A stretch of DNA of 64,000 nt from Dorea sp. (GCA_022769185.1 JALEKG010000090.1:1-64000), one strand, 5' to 3'. Shown: positions 31,611 to 41,370, counted from the first letter of the stretch. Notes: a model not told the origin generated them from the sequence alone. Numbers and translations are program-made.

Positions 31611-32498
31611 ATGAGATTAAAGAAACAGTACAAAGGAATATTCTATATTGTTATATCTGCGTTTTGCTTTGCGCTTATGAGTATGTTTGTACATTTATCA
31701 GGAGATCTTCCGTCTACACAGAAGAGCTTTTTCAGAAATCTGGTGGCAGCAATGTTCGCCGGGGGGATTCTCTGGAAAGGTCAAGTGCCTTTGCGATGTA
31801 AGAAAGAGAATTTTTTGTATCTGCTTTTACGTTCTGTTTTTGGCACGATAGGAATTTTGTGTAATTTTTACGCAGTAGATCATCTGGTTCTGGCAGATGC
31901 CTCTATGTTGAATAAGATGTCTCCGTTTTTTGCGGTAGTATTCAGCTATATTATCTTGAAAGAAAGCGTAACATGGAAGCAGGCGATGATTGTGGTCGGT
32001 GCGTTTCTTGGAAGTTTATTTGTGATCAAACCAACCGTCTCGAACATGGAACTGATCCCTTCTCTGATTGGATTATTGGGCGGGATCGGAGCCGGGGCGG
32101 CTTATACAATGGTGAGAAAGCTGGGGGAACTTGGAGAAAAAGGACCGTTTATTGTGTTCTTCTTTTCTTCATTTTCCTGCCTTGTGACATTGCCATATCT
32201 CATTTTTGATTATCATCCGATGACATTGGTACAGATAGGAATGCTTCTCCTGGCTGGACTTTCTGCTGCCGGAGGACAGTTCTCTATTACAGCGGCTTAT
32301 TGTTATGCTCCTGCAAAAGAAATCTCAGTTTATGATTATTCGCAGATCATCTTTTCCTCTCTGCTGGGATTTCTGGTCTTCGGACAGGTACCGGATGCGT
32401 GGAGCTGGCTGGGATATGGTATTATTCTGGTGATGGCAGTATTGATGTTTTTGTATAATAAACGCAAAAGTGAAAAAGTGATTTTAAAAGAAGACTGA
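31611..32498 (+). CDS. EamA/DMT-family transporter
   Basis: EamA repeats, e.g. AFCFALMSMFVHLSGDLPSTQKSFFRN. Confidence 0.92.
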   Translation: MRLKKQYKGIFYIVISAFCFALMSMFVHLSGDLPSTQKSFFRNLVAAMFAGGILWKGQVPLRCKKENFLYLLLRSVFGTIGILCNFYAVDHLVLADASMLNKMSPFFAVVFSYIILKESVTWKQAMIVVGAFLGSLFVIKPTVSNMELIPSLIGLLGGIGAGAAYTMVRKLGELGEKGPFIVFFFSSFSCLVTLPYLIFDYHPMTLVQIGMLLLAGLSAAGGQFSITAAYCYAPAKEISVYDYSQIIFSSLLGFLVFGQVPDAWSWLGYGIILVMAVLMFLYNKRKSEKVILKED

Positions 32499-32515
32499 TG
32501 GCGGAGGGGAGATTG

Positions 32516-33079
32516 ATGAAGCAGTCACAGATTACCTTCTGGTGCCATGAGATTATACGGTCTCAAGCACCGACAGATGGATTTTACATCGATGCAACAA
32601 TGGGAAAAGGAAATGACACGTTATTTTTATGTGAACTTGCAGGAGAGAATGGCTATGTCTTGGCCTTTGATATTCAGGAAGAAGCAGTGTGTGTAACAAA
32701 AGAACTGCTGGAGAGAAAAGAATGTGTGGATAGGGTCAGACTTATAAGAGATGGACATGAGCACATGGATCAGTATGTGGAAGAAAAAACGGCGGATGTG
32801 ATCTGTTTTAATTTGGGATATCTTCCGGGGGGAGATCACAGAATCGCGACGAAAGCGGATACCAGTGTGGCTGCTATTGAGAAGGGACTAAAGATTTTAA
32901 AAAATGGAGGGATGATGAGCCTTTGCATTTACAGCGGAGGAGATACAGGATATGAGGAAAAAGAACGCATACTGGAATATCTGAAAGACCTTCCAGCGAA
33001 GGAATACACGGTGATCGCTAATGAATATTACAATCGGAAAAATGACCCTCCGATGCCGGTTTTTATCTTTAAGAGATAA
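32516..33079 (+). CDS. Class I SAM-dependent methyltransferase (rRNA methylase/YtqB-like)
   Basis: GFYIDATMGKGNDTLFLCELAG, FNLGYLPGGDH; start 32516 has GGAGGGGA RBS. Confidence 0.9.
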   Translation: MKQSQITFWCHEIIRSQAPTDGFYIDATMGKGNDTLFLCELAGENGYVLAFDIQEEAVCVTKELLERKECVDRVRLIRDGHEHMDQYVEEKTADVICFNLGYLPGGDHRIATKADTSVAAIEKGLKILKNGGMMSLCIYSGGDTGYEEKERILEYLKDLPAKEYTVIANEYYNRKNDPPMPVFIFKR

Positions 33080-33080
33080 A

Positions 33081-33109
33081 TTGACATTTGCAGGAAAGTG
33101 CTGTATGCT
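33081..33109 (+). promoter_or_regulatory. Predicted promoter of the mgtE leader transcript
   Basis: TTGACA - 17 nt - TATGCT. Confidence 0.7.
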
Positions 33110-33142
33110 GAAAGTGTCCAAAAATAAAAAAGAAAGGAAGGT

Positions 33143-33241
33143 ATGTTTATGGACAGTAATTCGGATCGAAGTCGAAATATGATAATCGGATATAGAAACA
33201 CCATGGGATGCCTTCCGGGATTGATTTGTAAGAGTGATTAA
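33143..33241 (+). CDS. Putative 32-aa leader peptide upstream of mgtE
   Basis: GAAAGGAAGG RBS, ATG at 33143: MFMDSNSDRSRNMIIGYRNTMGCLPGLICKSD*; too short for the supplied ORF track. Confidence 0.6.
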   Translation: MFMDSNSDRSRNMIIGYRNTMGCLPGLICKSD

Positions 33242-33279
33242 GCTTTACTTCTGTTTCCAGAAAGGTTTTATTTTGCGTG

Positions 33280-33315
33280 CTGCTATATCCGAAAGGGATC
33301 TGGCAGTTTTTTTTT
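33280..33315 (+). terminator. Intrinsic terminator between leader ORF and mgtE
   Basis: CTGCTATATCC-gaaag-GGATCTGGCAG with one mismatch and one G-T pair, then T9. Confidence 0.85.
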
Positions 33316-33348
33316 GCAAAAAGTGAATGGAAACAGGAGGTAAAGAAA

Positions 33349-34680
33349 ATGGCAAAGAACACAATTTTAAATCTTTTGGAAAAGAAAAAGTATAAAGAAT
33401 TGAAAGAAAAGATGTCTGCTTACAATCCGGTGGATCTTGCCGAACTACTAGTAGAACTGGATGATAAAGAGCTTGCGATGGTGTTCCGCATGATTGATAA
33501 AGATGATGCGGCGCAGGTATTTTCTTATATGGATGATGACCAGCAGCAGACACTTCTTAATAGTTTCACAAGTAAAGAAATCAGGTACATTTTGGATTCC
33601 ATGGCTACGGATGATGCAGTAGATCTCCTGGAAGATATGCCTGCAAATGTGGTAAATCGGCTGCTCAGTCAGGTCAGTGCAGATACAAGAGCAGATATTA
33701 ACAGATTGCTGAAGTATCCTGAAGACAGTGCGGGAAGCATTATGACGGTGGAATATATTGATCTGTCACCGGATATGACGGTTCAACAGGCACTGGATAA
33801 GATTCGGAAAGTCGGGATTCACAGCGAAACGGTATATACCTGCTATGTTGTGGTCAGAAGAAAGCTTGTGGGAATTGTGACAGCAGAAGTGCTGATGACA
33901 AATGAGAAAGATACTCTGATCCGTGATCTGATGCGTGAAAATTTCATCTATATCCGAACGAGCGATGATCAGGAAGATGCGGCAAAATTATTCCGTAAAT
34001 ATGGGCTAATCGCGATACCGGTGCTGGATGATGAAGGTTATATTGTGGGAATCGTAACTTTTGATGATGCGATTGGAGTTCTGACAGAGGAGACGACAGA
34101 AGATATTCACAAGATGGCTGCCATGTCGTCCAGTGAGGATTCTTATCTGAAGACAACGGTATTTCAGCATGCAAAGAACAGAATACCCTGGTTGCTTGTC
34201 CTGATGTTCTCTTCTGTAATCACTGGTGCAATCATTACTAGATATGAAAATGCATTTGCAGCAGTGCCGCTTCTGGTATCCTTCATGCCGATGCTGATGG
34301 ATACTGGCGGAAATTGTGGATCCCAGAGTTCTACTCTGATCATTCGTGGTCTTGCGGTGGATGAATTGCATTTGTCGAATCTGCCGTCAATTGTATGGAA
34401 GGAATTTAGAGTGTCACTGGTAGTAGGGACAGTTCTTGCAGTAGCAAATGGAATCAGAATCTATCTGATGTATCAGAATGTGGAAATGGCAGTTGTGGTC
34501 GCGATATCTTTAATTGGAACGGTTATGGTGGCAAAGATGGTGGGATGTATGCTTCCGATTCTTGCTAAACAGATGCATTTTGATCCTGCAATTATGGCAT
34601 CCCCATTGATCACAACGATTGTAGATACCTGCTCTATTATGATATATTTTCGAATTGCAACGGTGGCATTCAGACTATAA
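33349..34680 (+). CDS. mgtE: Magnesium transporter MgtE
   Basis: MgtE N domain, tandem CBS, C-terminal MDTGGNCGSQSSTLIIRGLA; start 33349 has CAGGAGG RBS. Confidence 0.96.
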   Translation: MAKNTILNLLEKKKYKELKEKMSAYNPVDLAELLVELDDKELAMVFRMIDKDDAAQVFSYMDDDQQQTLLNSFTSKEIRYILDSMATDDAVDLLEDMPANVVNRLLSQVSADTRADINRLLKYPEDSAGSIMTVEYIDLSPDMTVQQALDKIRKVGIHSETVYTCYVVVRRKLVGIVTAEVLMTNEKDTLIRDLMRENFIYIRTSDDQEDAAKLFRKYGLIAIPVLDDEGYIVGIVTFDDAIGVLTEETTEDIHKMAAMSSSEDSYLKTTVFQHAKNRIPWLLVLMFSSVITGAIITRYENAFAAVPLLVSFMPMLMDTGGNCGSQSSTLIIRGLAVDELHLSNLPSIVWKEFRVSLVVGTVLAVANGIRIYLMYQNVEMAVVVAISLIGTVMVAKMVGCMLPILAKQMHFDPAIMASPLITTIVDTCSIMIYFRIATVAFRL

Positions 34681-34718
34681 TTAGGTATAAGAGTGTATGG
34701 AAATAGGAGGATGAATCA

Positions 34719-35195
34719 ATGAGAAGAAAAGACAGGGAAGTTACAAATCCAGAGGAAATTAAGAGCGTGTTCGAAAAATGCAAAGTGTGCAGAATTGGAT
34801 TTAAGGAAGAGGACGGAGTGTATATTGTTCCAGTGAATTATGGCTATTGTTTGGAGGAAGATAAGCATACTATCTATCTGCATGGTGCAAAAGAAGGGAA
34901 AAAGATAGATCTTCTTCGAAAAGATCCGGAAGTTGGAGTGGAACTGGATTATGGACATGAATTGGTGGAAGGTGAGCTGGCATGTCAGTACAGTTATCAT
35001 TTTGTAAGTGTTATTGCAAAGGGAACGGCGGAACTGATTGAGGATCCAAAGGAAAAATTGAAAGCTCTGGGTATCATTATGAAGCATCAGACAGGGAAAG
35101 AATTTGATGAATTTGAGACAAACCCACAATTGGAAAAAACAGTTGCTGTTCTGAAAGTGGTGATTCGGGAATGCAGTTGTAAAAAACATGGATAA
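34719..35195 (+). CDS. Pyridoxamine 5'-phosphate oxidase family (NimA-like flavin-binding) protein
   Basis: CRIGFKEEDGVYIVPVNYGYCLEEDKHTIYLHGAKEGKKIDLLRKDP. Confidence 0.88.
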   Translation: MRRKDREVTNPEEIKSVFEKCKVCRIGFKEEDGVYIVPVNYGYCLEEDKHTIYLHGAKEGKKIDLLRKDPEVGVELDYGHELVEGELACQYSYHFVSVIAKGTAELIEDPKEKLKALGIIMKHQTGKEFDEFETNPQLEKTVAVLKVVIRECSCKKHG

Positions 35196-35355
35196 AACCA
35201 ATGGAAATAGAAAGGATTGTAGTCATTTCTTCTAATTAATACTTTAAAACGTAAAAGTGGTATGGTATACTATCTACAAATGGGCCTGGAAAATCAGAGC
35301 TTAAATAAGTGAATTGTTGGGGAAACACTTTACATAATATAAAGGAGGAAATGAC

Positions 35356-36666
35356 ATGATTTGGGCAAAGGAAGAAACTCTGCCGAGAGCCGAGATTGAG
35401 AAAATCCAGCTGGAGCGGTTAAAGAAAACGGTGCATTATATCTATGAAAGAGTAGAGCCCTACCGTAGAAAAATGGATGAAGCCGGGGTGAAACCGGATG
35501 ATATTCAGAGCCTGGATGATCTGAAGAGACTGCCTTATACGTATAAAAAGGATTTTAAAGACAATTATCCGATGGGACTGTTTGCGGTAGATAAGAAAGA
35601 ACTGGTACGTTTCCATGCAAGTTCTGGAACGACAGGGAAACCAACGGTAGTTGGATATACGAGAAATGATCTGGATATGTGGCTGAATAATGTGGCGCGT
35701 ATTGCCTGTATGGGGGGTGCGACTGCAGATGATGTGGCGCAGATCGCCTTTGGGTATGGTACATTTACAGGAGCACTTGGTCTTCATGGAGGACTGGAAA
35801 AGGTTGGAGCATCCGTCATTCCGATGTCTTCTGGAAATACAAAGAAACAGATCATGTTCATGCAGGATATCGGGACGACACTGCTTGTTGCGACACCGTC
35901 CTATGCACTTCATCTCGGAGAAGAAATCCGGGCAAGAGGAATTGATCCGTCAAAAGATCTGAAGGTACATATTGGTCTGTTTGGAGGAGAAGGTATGACA
36001 GAACCTATGCGTGATGAGATGCATAAGGTCTGGGGAGAGCAGTTCCTGTGTACACAGAACTATGGAATGAGTGAATTATGCGGTCCTGGAGTTGCAGGTG
36101 AATGTGAGCAATTGTGTGGTATGCATATTAATGAGGACTGGTTTATTCCTGAAGTGATTGATCCGGATACCGAAGAAGTACTTCCACCGGGTGAGCTTGG
36201 GGAGCTGGTTGTAACCTGCCTTGGAAAAGAGGCACTGCCGCTGGTACGCTACAGGACAGGAGATCTGACAAGATTGTTCTATGAGCCTTGTAAATGTGGA
36301 AGAACAACGGTACGTATGGAGAACTTGTCCGGTCGTGCAGATGATATGCTGGTAATCCGGGGAGTGAATGTATTCCCGACACAGATTGAAGAAGTGCTGC
36401 TTCAGATTCCGGAGATTGGTCCACACTATGAGATTCTGGTAGAAAGAAAGAATCGTCTGGATGTCATGACGATCACTGTGGAACTGGTGGATGACAGACT
36501 GCTTGACAGTTATACACAGTTAAGCGAATTGGAACAGAAGATTAAAAAAGGATTGAAAGCACAGCTTGGACTTGCAACACAGATTAAACTGGTTGCACCG
36601 TATTCCCTGAAACGTTTTGAAGGAAAAGCGAAGAGAGTCACAGATTTACGAAAGGATGGATTATAA
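35356..36666 (+). CDS. Phenylacetate--CoA ligase family protein
   Basis: HASSGTTGKPTVVGYT, YGMSELCGPGVAGEC, ENLSGRADDMLVIRGVNVFPTQIE. Confidence 0.95.
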   Translation: MIWAKEETLPRAEIEKIQLERLKKTVHYIYERVEPYRRKMDEAGVKPDDIQSLDDLKRLPYTYKKDFKDNYPMGLFAVDKKELVRFHASSGTTGKPTVVGYTRNDLDMWLNNVARIACMGGATADDVAQIAFGYGTFTGALGLHGGLEKVGASVIPMSSGNTKKQIMFMQDIGTTLLVATPSYALHLGEEIRARGIDPSKDLKVHIGLFGGEGMTEPMRDEMHKVWGEQFLCTQNYGMSELCGPGVAGECEQLCGMHINEDWFIPEVIDPDTEEVLPPGELGELVVTCLGKEALPLVRYRTGDLTRLFYEPCKCGRTTVRMENLSGRADDMLVIRGVNVFPTQIEEVLLQIPEIGPHYEILVERKNRLDVMTITVELVDDRLLDSYTQLSELEQKIKKGLKAQLGLATQIKLVAPYSLKRFEGKAKRVTDLRKDGL

Positions 36667-36667
36667 A

Positions 36668-38416
36668 ATGGCGGAAAAAGTGATTATGCTCGGTAATGAG
36701 GCAATTGCCCGTGGAGCTTATGAGGCTGGAGTTAAAGTGTCTGCAGCTTATCCGGGGACACCGAGTACAGAGATCAGTGAAAATCTGGTGAAATATAAAG
36801 ATGACCTTTATTGTGAATGGTCTCCAAATGAGAAGGTGGCTACAGAGGTTGCAATCGGTGCTTCCGTAGCAGGGGTGCGCGCAATGTCATGTATGAAACA
36901 TGTAGGATTTAATGTGGCAGCAGATCCGGCATATACGGTATCTTATATGGGAGTGAACGGAGGACTGGTCATTGTTGTTGCAGATGATCCGGGACTCTAC
37001 AGTTCCCAGAACGAGCAGGATACCAGAATGGTGGCTAGAGCGGCACAGCTTCCAGTGATTGAGCCTTCTGACAGTTCAGAAGCAAAAGAATTTATGAAAA
37101 TAGCATTTGACCTGAGCGAACAGTTTGACCGTCCGTTTGTATTCCGTACTACAACCAGACTGGCTCATTCCCAGGGAATTGTTGAGCTGAATGAAAGAAA
37201 AGAGATTGAAGATAAGCCTTATGTAAAAGATATTCGGAAGACCGTTATGATGCCGGGGAATGCAAAACTTCGTCATGTTGAGATTGAAAAACGAAATCTG
37301 GAGCTTGCGGAAGCTGCAAACACACTTCCAATCAACAGAGTGGAGATGAATGATACTAAGGTCGGGGTTATCACCAGTGGAATCCCGTACCAGTATGTCA
37401 AAGAAGCAATGCCGCAGGCATCAGTTTTGAAGCTGGGGATGGTTAATCCACTTCCAAGAAAACTGATTGAGGATTTTGCATCCAGAGTAGAGACTCTGTA
37501 TATTGTAGAGGAACTGGATCCTGTCATTGAAGAACAGGTGAAATCCTGGGGAGTCAAGGCAATCGGGAAAGAGATCTTTACCGTACAGGGCGAGTATAGT
37601 GCCAATATGATCCGAGCTGCTATTCTGGGACAGAAGCTGGATATTGTTGAACCGGCACAGGCACCAGGAAGACCTCCGATTCTCTGCCCGGGATGTCCAC
37701 ACAGAAGTGTTTACTATGTATTAAATAAATTAAAATTACATGCAGCAGGAGATATCGGATGTTATACACTGGGTGCAGTTGCCCCGTTAAGTGTTGTGGA
37801 TACAACAATCTGTATGGGAGCAAGTATTTCCAGTCTTCATGGAATGGAAAAAGCAAAAGGAAAAGATTATATTAAGAACTGGGTAGCGGTCATTGGAGAT
37901 TCTACATTCCTTCATACTGGAGTGAATTCTCTGATGAACATGATGTATAACAAGGCAACCGGAACGGTTATTATTCTGGACAATTCTACTACCGGAATGA
38001 CAGGACATCAGGATCATGCAGCAACCGGAAAAACGCTGCAGGGAGACCCGACTTATGCAATCAATATTCCAGAGCTTTGCCGTGCGATTGGAGTAAAGAA
38101 TGTAGTTGAAGTCAATGCATTTGATATTCAGACCTTAGAAAAAGTAGTGAAAGAAGAAATCGCAAAAGATGAAGTATCTGTCATCATTACGAAGACACCT
38201 TGTGTGTTATTAAGTAAGGCAAAGAAACCGTTATACACAGCTCATCCGGAGAAATGCAAGAAATGTGGCATGTGCATGAAACCTGGATGTCCGGCAATGA
38301 CAAAGAAAGCGGATGGAACCATTTATATCGATGATACAATGTGTACCGGATGTGGGCTTTGTGAAAGCCTGTGTAAGTTCGATGCAATCGAATTAGTGAA
38401 GGAAGGTGACAGATAA
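36668..38416 (+). CDS. iorA: Indolepyruvate ferredoxin oxidoreductase, alpha subunit
   Basis: AYPGTPSTEISE, ILCPGCPHRSVYYVL, GDIGCYTLG, two 4Fe-4S clusters at the C-terminus; start 36668 (RBS AAGGATGGA). Confidence 0.95.
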   Translation: MAEKVIMLGNEAIARGAYEAGVKVSAAYPGTPSTEISENLVKYKDDLYCEWSPNEKVATEVAIGASVAGVRAMSCMKHVGFNVAADPAYTVSYMGVNGGLVIVVADDPGLYSSQNEQDTRMVARAAQLPVIEPSDSSEAKEFMKIAFDLSEQFDRPFVFRTTTRLAHSQGIVELNERKEIEDKPYVKDIRKTVMMPGNAKLRHVEIEKRNLELAEAANTLPINRVEMNDTKVGVITSGIPYQYVKEAMPQASVLKLGMVNPLPRKLIEDFASRVETLYIVEELDPVIEEQVKSWGVKAIGKEIFTVQGEYSANMIRAAILGQKLDIVEPAQAPGRPPILCPGCPHRSVYYVLNKLKLHAAGDIGCYTLGAVAPLSVVDTTICMGASISSLHGMEKAKGKDYIKNWVAVIGDSTFLHTGVNSLMNMMYNKATGTVIILDNSTTGMTGHQDHAATGKTLQGDPTYAINIPELCRAIGVKNVVEVNAFDIQTLEKVVKEEIAKDEVSVIITKTPCVLLSKAKKPLYTAHPEKCKKCGMCMKPGCPAMTKKADGTIYIDDTMCTGCGLCESLCKFDAIELVKEGDR

Positions 38417-38985
38417 TGGCAACAAAGAATATTATGATTGTTGGTGTAGGAGGCCAGGGAACGCTTCTTACTAGCAGAATTCTGGGAGGACTTGCTATCG
38501 CAGGAGGCTATGATGTAAAACTTTCCGAGGTTCATGGTATGGCGCAGCGCGGAGGAAGTGTTGTAACGTTTGTCCGTTATGGAGAAAATGTAGCTGAGCC
38601 GATTGTCGAAGAAGGCCAGGCAGACGTTATCATCGCATTTGAGCGTCTGGAGGCGTTACGATATGCACATTTCCTGAAAAAGGATGGGGTACTGATCATT
38701 AATGACTGGAGAATTGATCCGATGCCGGTAGTGATTGGAGCAGCTGAATATCCGGAAAACATTATTGAAACTCTGAAAAAAGATTATAAAGTATATACTG
38801 TGAATGCAACAGAAGAATCAAAAAAACTCGGTAATCCGAGAGTATTTAATCTGATTGTGTTGGGAATTGCAGCTCAGCATATGGATTTTTCAAAGGAACA
38901 GTGGTATGACGTAATCGAACATACAGTGCCACCAAAAACGATTGACATAAATAAGCAGGCGTTTGATGTTGGATATCACTTATAA
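38416..38985 (+). CDS. iorB: Indolepyruvate ferredoxin oxidoreductase, beta subunit
   Basis: IMIVGVGGQGTLLTSRILGG, SEVHGMAQRGGSVVTFVRYG. Confidence 0.95.
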   Translation: MATKNIMIVGVGGQGTLLTSRILGGLAIAGGYDVKLSEVHGMAQRGGSVVTFVRYGENVAEPIVEEGQADVIIAFERLEALRYAHFLKKDGVLIINDWRIDPMPVVIGAAEYPENIIETLKKDYKVYTVNATEESKKLGNPRVFNLIVLGIAAQHMDFSKEQWYDVIEHTVPPKTIDINKQAFDVGYHL

Positions 38986-38998
38986 GGAGGTGCAATAG

Positions 38999-39418
38999 AT
39001 GATCAGACAACTATCAGTGTTTGTGGAGAATAAGCTGGGAAGTCTTATGGATGTTACATCCAGACTGACAGAAGCACATGTAAATATCCGGGCAGTTGCA
39101 GCTTTTGATACTCCAGAGTTCGGAATCCTTCGACTGGTAGTCGATAAGCCGGAAGAAGCAAAGAGTTATCTGACCGAGAGAGGTTTTGTCGTAAGAGTAC
39201 AGGAAGTCATGGGAGTAGAACTGGAAGACAAAAAAGGCAATCTCAATCAGATGCTGGCAATTCTTGCTGATGGCAAGATTAATGTAAATTACATTTATTC
39301 ATTTGTGGTCCGTGAGGAGAAGGCTCCCGTGATGGTATTTAGTACGGATGATTATATCAAAGCGGCAGAAATCCTGAAGGATGCAGGTGTAAAGATTGTG
39401 GAAGAAGATGAATTATAA
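38999..39418 (+). CDS. Tandem ACT-domain protein
   Basis: QLSVFVENKLGSLMDVTSRLTEAHVNIRA; two ACT repeats. Confidence 0.9.
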   Translation: MIRQLSVFVENKLGSLMDVTSRLTEAHVNIRAVAAFDTPEFGILRLVVDKPEEAKSYLTERGFVVRVQEVMGVELEDKKGNLNQMLAILADGKINVNYIYSFVVREEKAPVMVFSTDDYIKAAEILKDAGVKIVEEDEL

Positions 39419-39474
39419 GTAACTCCCCGTAAAAGGAGAACAAAGGAGAAAAAAAGAAAGATAGGAGTAAAAAA

Positions 39475-40806
39475 ATGGCGAGAGTATCATTGGAAAACTG
39501 GAAAGAGATGATCAGAGACCCCAAAATTGAGTGCATGAGCAGGGATGAGATGCGTGCGCTGCAAAGTGAACGCCTGGTAAAGCAGGTCAGGAACGTATAC
39601 GACCATGTTCCGTTTTATCGGAATAAGATGGATGAAATGGGGCTGGAACCCGGGGATATTAAAGGGATTGAGGATATTACCAAGCTTCCGTTTACAACCA
39701 AAGAAGATTTGAGAAATAATTATCCGTTTGGCCTCTTGGCAGTTCCACCGGAAAAGATTGCAAGAGTACAGGGGACCTCTGGAACGACAGGGAAACTGAC
39801 ATTAGCATCTTATACCCAGAAAGATGTAGATGTGTGGGGAGAATGTGTAGCGAGAGGTCTTACTATGGCAGGTCTCACTTCAGAAGACCGTATTCATGTA
39901 TGTTACGGATACGGACTCTTTACTGGAGGTATGGGTCTGGATCTTGGAGCCAGAGCACTTGGGGCTATGGCAATTCCTATGTCAGCAGGGAATACCAAGA
40001 GACAATTGATGTGTATGGAAGATTTCGGAGCTACTGCAATTGCATGTACTCCTTCTTATGCGCTGTATCTGGCTGAGGCTGCAAATGAAGCAGGAGTGGT
40101 AGACCGTCTGAAACTGAAAGCAGGTATTAATGGGGCAGAGCCGTGGACGGAAGAGATGCGCAAGAAGATTGAAGAATTGTTGAATATCAACTGTTTTGAT
40201 ATTTATGGGCTGTGTGAGATCACTGGACCGGGTGTAGCATTAGAATGTATTCATCATAATGGAATGCATGTTTACGAAGATTATTTTTATCCAGAAGTAT
40301 TAAATCCAGCAGACCAGAGTCCATGTGCAGACGGGGAGACAGGAGAACTGGTATTTACTACGCTTGCAAAAGAAGGTATGCCATTACTCAGATACAGAAC
40401 AAAAGATCTGACCAGTATTGATCATTCTACCTGCGAGTGTGGAAGAACGCTTCCAAGAATCCAGAAGTTCAAGGGACGTACCGATGACATGAAAGTTATT
40501 CGTGGGGTCAATGTATTCCCGACTCAGGTTGAGACTGCACTGTTATCCATGGGTGGCGGCGTAGCACCACATTACATGATGATCGTAGACAGAGAAAACA
40601 ATCTGGATGTTCTTACTGTAATGGTAGAAGTCGATGAGAAATATTTCTCTGATGAAATTCGTAAACTGGATGAACTGAAAAACAAAGTTGCTGCTGTTCT
40701 GAAGCAGGCTCTTGGCGTATCTGTAAGAGTAAAACTGGTAGAGCCAAAGACCATCCAGAGAAGTGAAGGAAAAGCAAAACGTGTTATTGACAACCGGAAT
40801 CTGTAA
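39475..40806 (+). CDS. Phenylacetate--CoA ligase family protein (second copy)
   Basis: VQGTSGTTGKLTLASYT, YGLCEITGPGVALEC, KGRTDDMKVIRGVNVFPTQVE. Confidence 0.95.
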   Translation: MARVSLENWKEMIRDPKIECMSRDEMRALQSERLVKQVRNVYDHVPFYRNKMDEMGLEPGDIKGIEDITKLPFTTKEDLRNNYPFGLLAVPPEKIARVQGTSGTTGKLTLASYTQKDVDVWGECVARGLTMAGLTSEDRIHVCYGYGLFTGGMGLDLGARALGAMAIPMSAGNTKRQLMCMEDFGATAIACTPSYALYLAEAANEAGVVDRLKLKAGINGAEPWTEEMRKKIEELLNINCFDIYGLCEITGPGVALECIHHNGMHVYEDYFYPEVLNPADQSPCADGETGELVFTTLAKEGMPLLRYRTKDLTSIDHSTCECGRTLPRIQKFKGRTDDMKVIRGVNVFPTQVETALLSMGGGVAPHYMMIVDRENNLDVLTVMVEVDEKYFSDEIRKLDELKNKVAAVLKQALGVSVRVKLVEPKTIQRSEGKAKRVIDNRNL

Positions 40807-40821
40807 AAAGGAGGAAGAAGT

Positions 40822-41265
40822 ATGGGAATGAGTAATACCGTACAGCAGTTATCAGTATTTTTGGAGAACAGAGAGGGACGTCTGGAAGAAGTTCTGGATG
40901 TTTTGGCAAATAATGATGTAAATATTGTAGCACTGAGCCTTGCAGATACATCTGATTATGGAATGCTCCGCATGATCGTATCTGATCCACATAAAGGGCG
41001 TGCGGCATTAAAAGAAAATGGAATCACTGCAATGCTTACAGATGTTGTGGCACTTCGTGTTCCACATGCGACAGGTTCATTGAGTAAAGCAATGCATCAG
41101 ATTGTAAGTGGAGAAGTCAATATTGAGTATATGTATGCGTTTGCAAATGGAAGTGATGCAGCAGCAGTACTAAAAAGTGATGATCCGGCTAGAGTAATCG
41201 ATATTCTGAAAGGCAGCGGATTTGATGTTTATACTGCAGATGAAGCTTATCGTGCAAATCAGTAG
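40822..41265 (+). CDS. Tandem ACT-domain protein (second copy)
   Basis: QLSVFLENREGRLEEVLDVLANNDVNIVALSLADTSDYGMLRMIV. Confidence 0.9.
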   Translation: MGMSNTVQQLSVFLENREGRLEEVLDVLANNDVNIVALSLADTSDYGMLRMIVSDPHKGRAALKENGITAMLTDVVALRVPHATGSLSKAMHQIVSGEVNIEYMYAFANGSDAAAVLKSDDPARVIDILKGSGFDVYTADEAYRANQ

Positions 41266-41330
41266 AGAAAATATGAGAGGGCAGGAAACAGATTTCCTGC
41301 TCTCATATATTAAAAAAATAAAAAAGTACA

Positions 41331-41359
41331 TTGATTTTTAAAAAATTCTGTGCTATTAT
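41331..41359 (+). promoter_or_regulatory. Predicted promoter of sortase/pilin operon
   Basis: TTGATT - 17 nt - TATTAT. Confidence 0.55.
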
Positions 41360-41370
41360 AACAGCAACTC

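Noticed and set aside
33110-33349. M-box (ykoK) Mg2+ riboswitch upstream of mgtE
   Set aside because: I could not recognise the M-box conserved segments; the visible elements are a short ORF and a terminator. A covariance-model search is needed to be certain.
33245-33553. Minus-strand 102-aa ORF overlapping the mgtE leader and start
   Set aside because: Antisense to mgtE and its leader, no plausible RBS or family signature.
41277-41312. Intrinsic terminator after the second ACT gene
   Set aside because: Good hairpin (ATGAGAG-GGCAGGAA...TTCCTGC-TCTCAT) but followed by an A-rich rather than T-rich tract on the plus strand; termination not supported without data.
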